Of a DNA stretch of 64,000 bases, positions 63,210-64,000 are shown one piece after another. Source of the stretch: JBBQZP01 sp038207585 (lineage in GTDB: Bacteria; Pseudomonadota; Alphaproteobacteria; Rhodobacterales; Rhodobacteraceae); contig JBBQZP010000002.1 in the NCBI GenBank assembly GCA_038207585.1, positions 1 through 64,000 of the forward strand, in the 5' to 3' direction. The translations under genes and the position numbers were made by a program. The notes beneath the pieces are model-generated. The model worked only from the letters and a program-made list of their open reading frames with translations, did no database searches and was not told the origin of the DNA. Numbering within the stretch: position 1 is the stretch's first letter; each line of letters starts with the position of its first letter.

Positions 63210-64000
63210 TTACAGAAAACTTTGCGGATCAATGTCGATGGACAGGCGCAGATTGTTCGGCAGCTTCAGTTGGCCCACCCATTCCGCCAAAGCGGCCTGA
63301 AGGGGCGCGGATTTTTCCGCCTTGACCAGCAGCCGCACCCGATGCCGCCCGCGCACCCGTGCAATCGGGGCAGGCGCGGGGCCGAATACCTGCGCACCGA
63401 TCCGCCGCAGGGGGCCGTCACGCCGCGCCAGTTCCGCGCCAAAATCGAACACCTGTGCGACGTCTGGCGACGACAGGATGATCCCCGCCATACGCCCGTA
63501 AGGCGGAACCCCCGCCATGCGACGCTCGGCGGCCTCGGCGGCCCAGAACGCCTCTTCATCGCCGCCAAGGATGGCGCGGATCACGGGGTGGTCGGGTTGA
63601 TGCGTCTGCAACAGAGCCACCCCCGGCTTGTCGGCCCGCCCGGCCCGCCCTGCCACCTGCCGCATCAACTGGAACGTGCGCTCTGCCGCGCGCAGGTCTG
63701 ATCCTTGCAGGCCAAGATCGGCGTCGATCACGCCGACCAGCGTGAGCAGCGGAAAGTTGTGCCCCTTGGCCACGATCTGCGTGCCGATGATGATATCTGC
63801 CGCCCCTTCGGCAATCGCCACGATCTGTTCCTTCAGCGCGCGGGCCGACCCGAACAGGTCCGACGACAACACCGCCACCCGCGCACCCGGAAACCGCGCC
63901 GTCACCTCCTCGGCCAGCCGTTCCACGCCGGGGCCCACTGCCGCCATCCGCCCTTCGACCTTGCACGACGGGCAGGCCACGGGCACCGGTTTCGTGGCAC
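63210..64000 (-). CDS. priA: Primosomal protein N' (replication restart helicase PriA), C-terminal part
   Basis: The 3' part of priA is present; the frame is still open at the window end, so the N-terminus is outside. The visible part includes a zinc-binding CPSC, the helicase motif IIIGTQIVAKGHNFPLLTLV, VGVIDADLGLQGSDLRAAER and QVAGRAGRADKPGVALLQTH, and the C-terminal VRGRHRVRLLVKAEKSAPLQ. PriA restarts stalled replication forks. Confidence 0.95.
   Translation of the reverse strand, partial: ATKPVPVACPSCKVEGRMAAVGPGVERLAEEVTARFPGARVAVLSSDLFGSARALKEQIVAIAEGAADIIIGTQIVAKGHNFPLLTLVGVIDADLGLQGSDLRAAERTFQLMRQVAGRAGRADKPGVALLQTHQPDHPVIRAILGGDEEAFWAAEAAERRMAGVPPYGRMAGIILSSPDVAQVFDFGAELARRDGPLRRIGAQVFGPAPAPIARVRGRHRVRLLVKAEKSAPLQAALAEWVGQLKLPNNLRLSIDIDPQSFL

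Noticed and set aside
62091..63701. 536-codon plus-strand frame
   Set aside because: Antisense to the MFS transporter and priA; no domain.

Overview
The window is a high-GC alphaproteobacterial chromosome segment, most likely from a marine Rhodobacterales (Roseobacter-group) organism. The grounds are the gene order ruvC-ruvA-ruvB ... ybgC-tolQRAB-pal-cpoB-tilS-ftsH, DUF2793 and DUF1127 proteins, an HpsN-type histidinol dehydrogenase homologue next to a CuyA/DcyD-type lyase, and several serralysin/RTX proteins. No rRNA, CRISPR array or complete insertion sequence was seen.

Region 1-8.7 kb is accessory DNA. It holds gene fragments (1-195, 311-646, a broken HlyD adaptor at 1558-1871), a DJ-1/PfpI protein, and a tight three-gene operon of type III polyketide synthase, isoprenylcysteine-methyltransferase-like membrane enzyme and DHA2 exporter (1974-5069). 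After a gene-free stretch comes a translationally coupled DUF3489-DUF2924-serine recombinase module (5623-8308). Behind the recombinase lies an array of TTCCCTG words at 11/22-bp phasing. The region ends at the CCA end of a tRNA-Ser(GCT), so it probably marks an integration hot spot.

Region 9-17 kb is amine, amino-acid or sulfonate metabolism: a glutamine-synthetase-family ligase with a class III aminotransferase, a mutarotase-like protein, and an operon of HisD/HpsN-like dehydrogenase, D-cysteine desulfhydrase/L-cysteate sulfo-lyase-like enzyme and Asp/Glu racemase under a divergent LysR regulator.

Region 17-31 kb is surface and secretion: three RTX proteins (one a serralysin with a PPC-like insertion), galE, manC, ugd and a DUF2793 protein. 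Nucleotide-sugar genes alternate with calcium-binding secreted proteins, but no type I secretion genes are present.

Region 31-46 kb is mixed housekeeping and transport: two DMT exporters, an ArgO/LysE exporter, ACT protein, YebC, an SLC13/TrkA-C transporter, a YmdB-type phosphoesterase, the ligase-associated helicase plus PdeM pair, a membrane-bound LytTR regulator, the one-carbon genes folD and fhs with a chorismate mutase between them, and a MOSC protein.

Region 46-59 kb, all on the minus strand, is the Holliday-junction genes ruvCAB, a VWA-like protein, a conserved unknown, a tiny lipoprotein coupled to ybgC, then tolQRAB-pal-cpoB-tilS-ftsH. Region 59-64 kb holds a DUF1127 protein with strong terminators, small membrane proteins, prmA, an MFS transporter and the 3' part of priA, cut by the window end.
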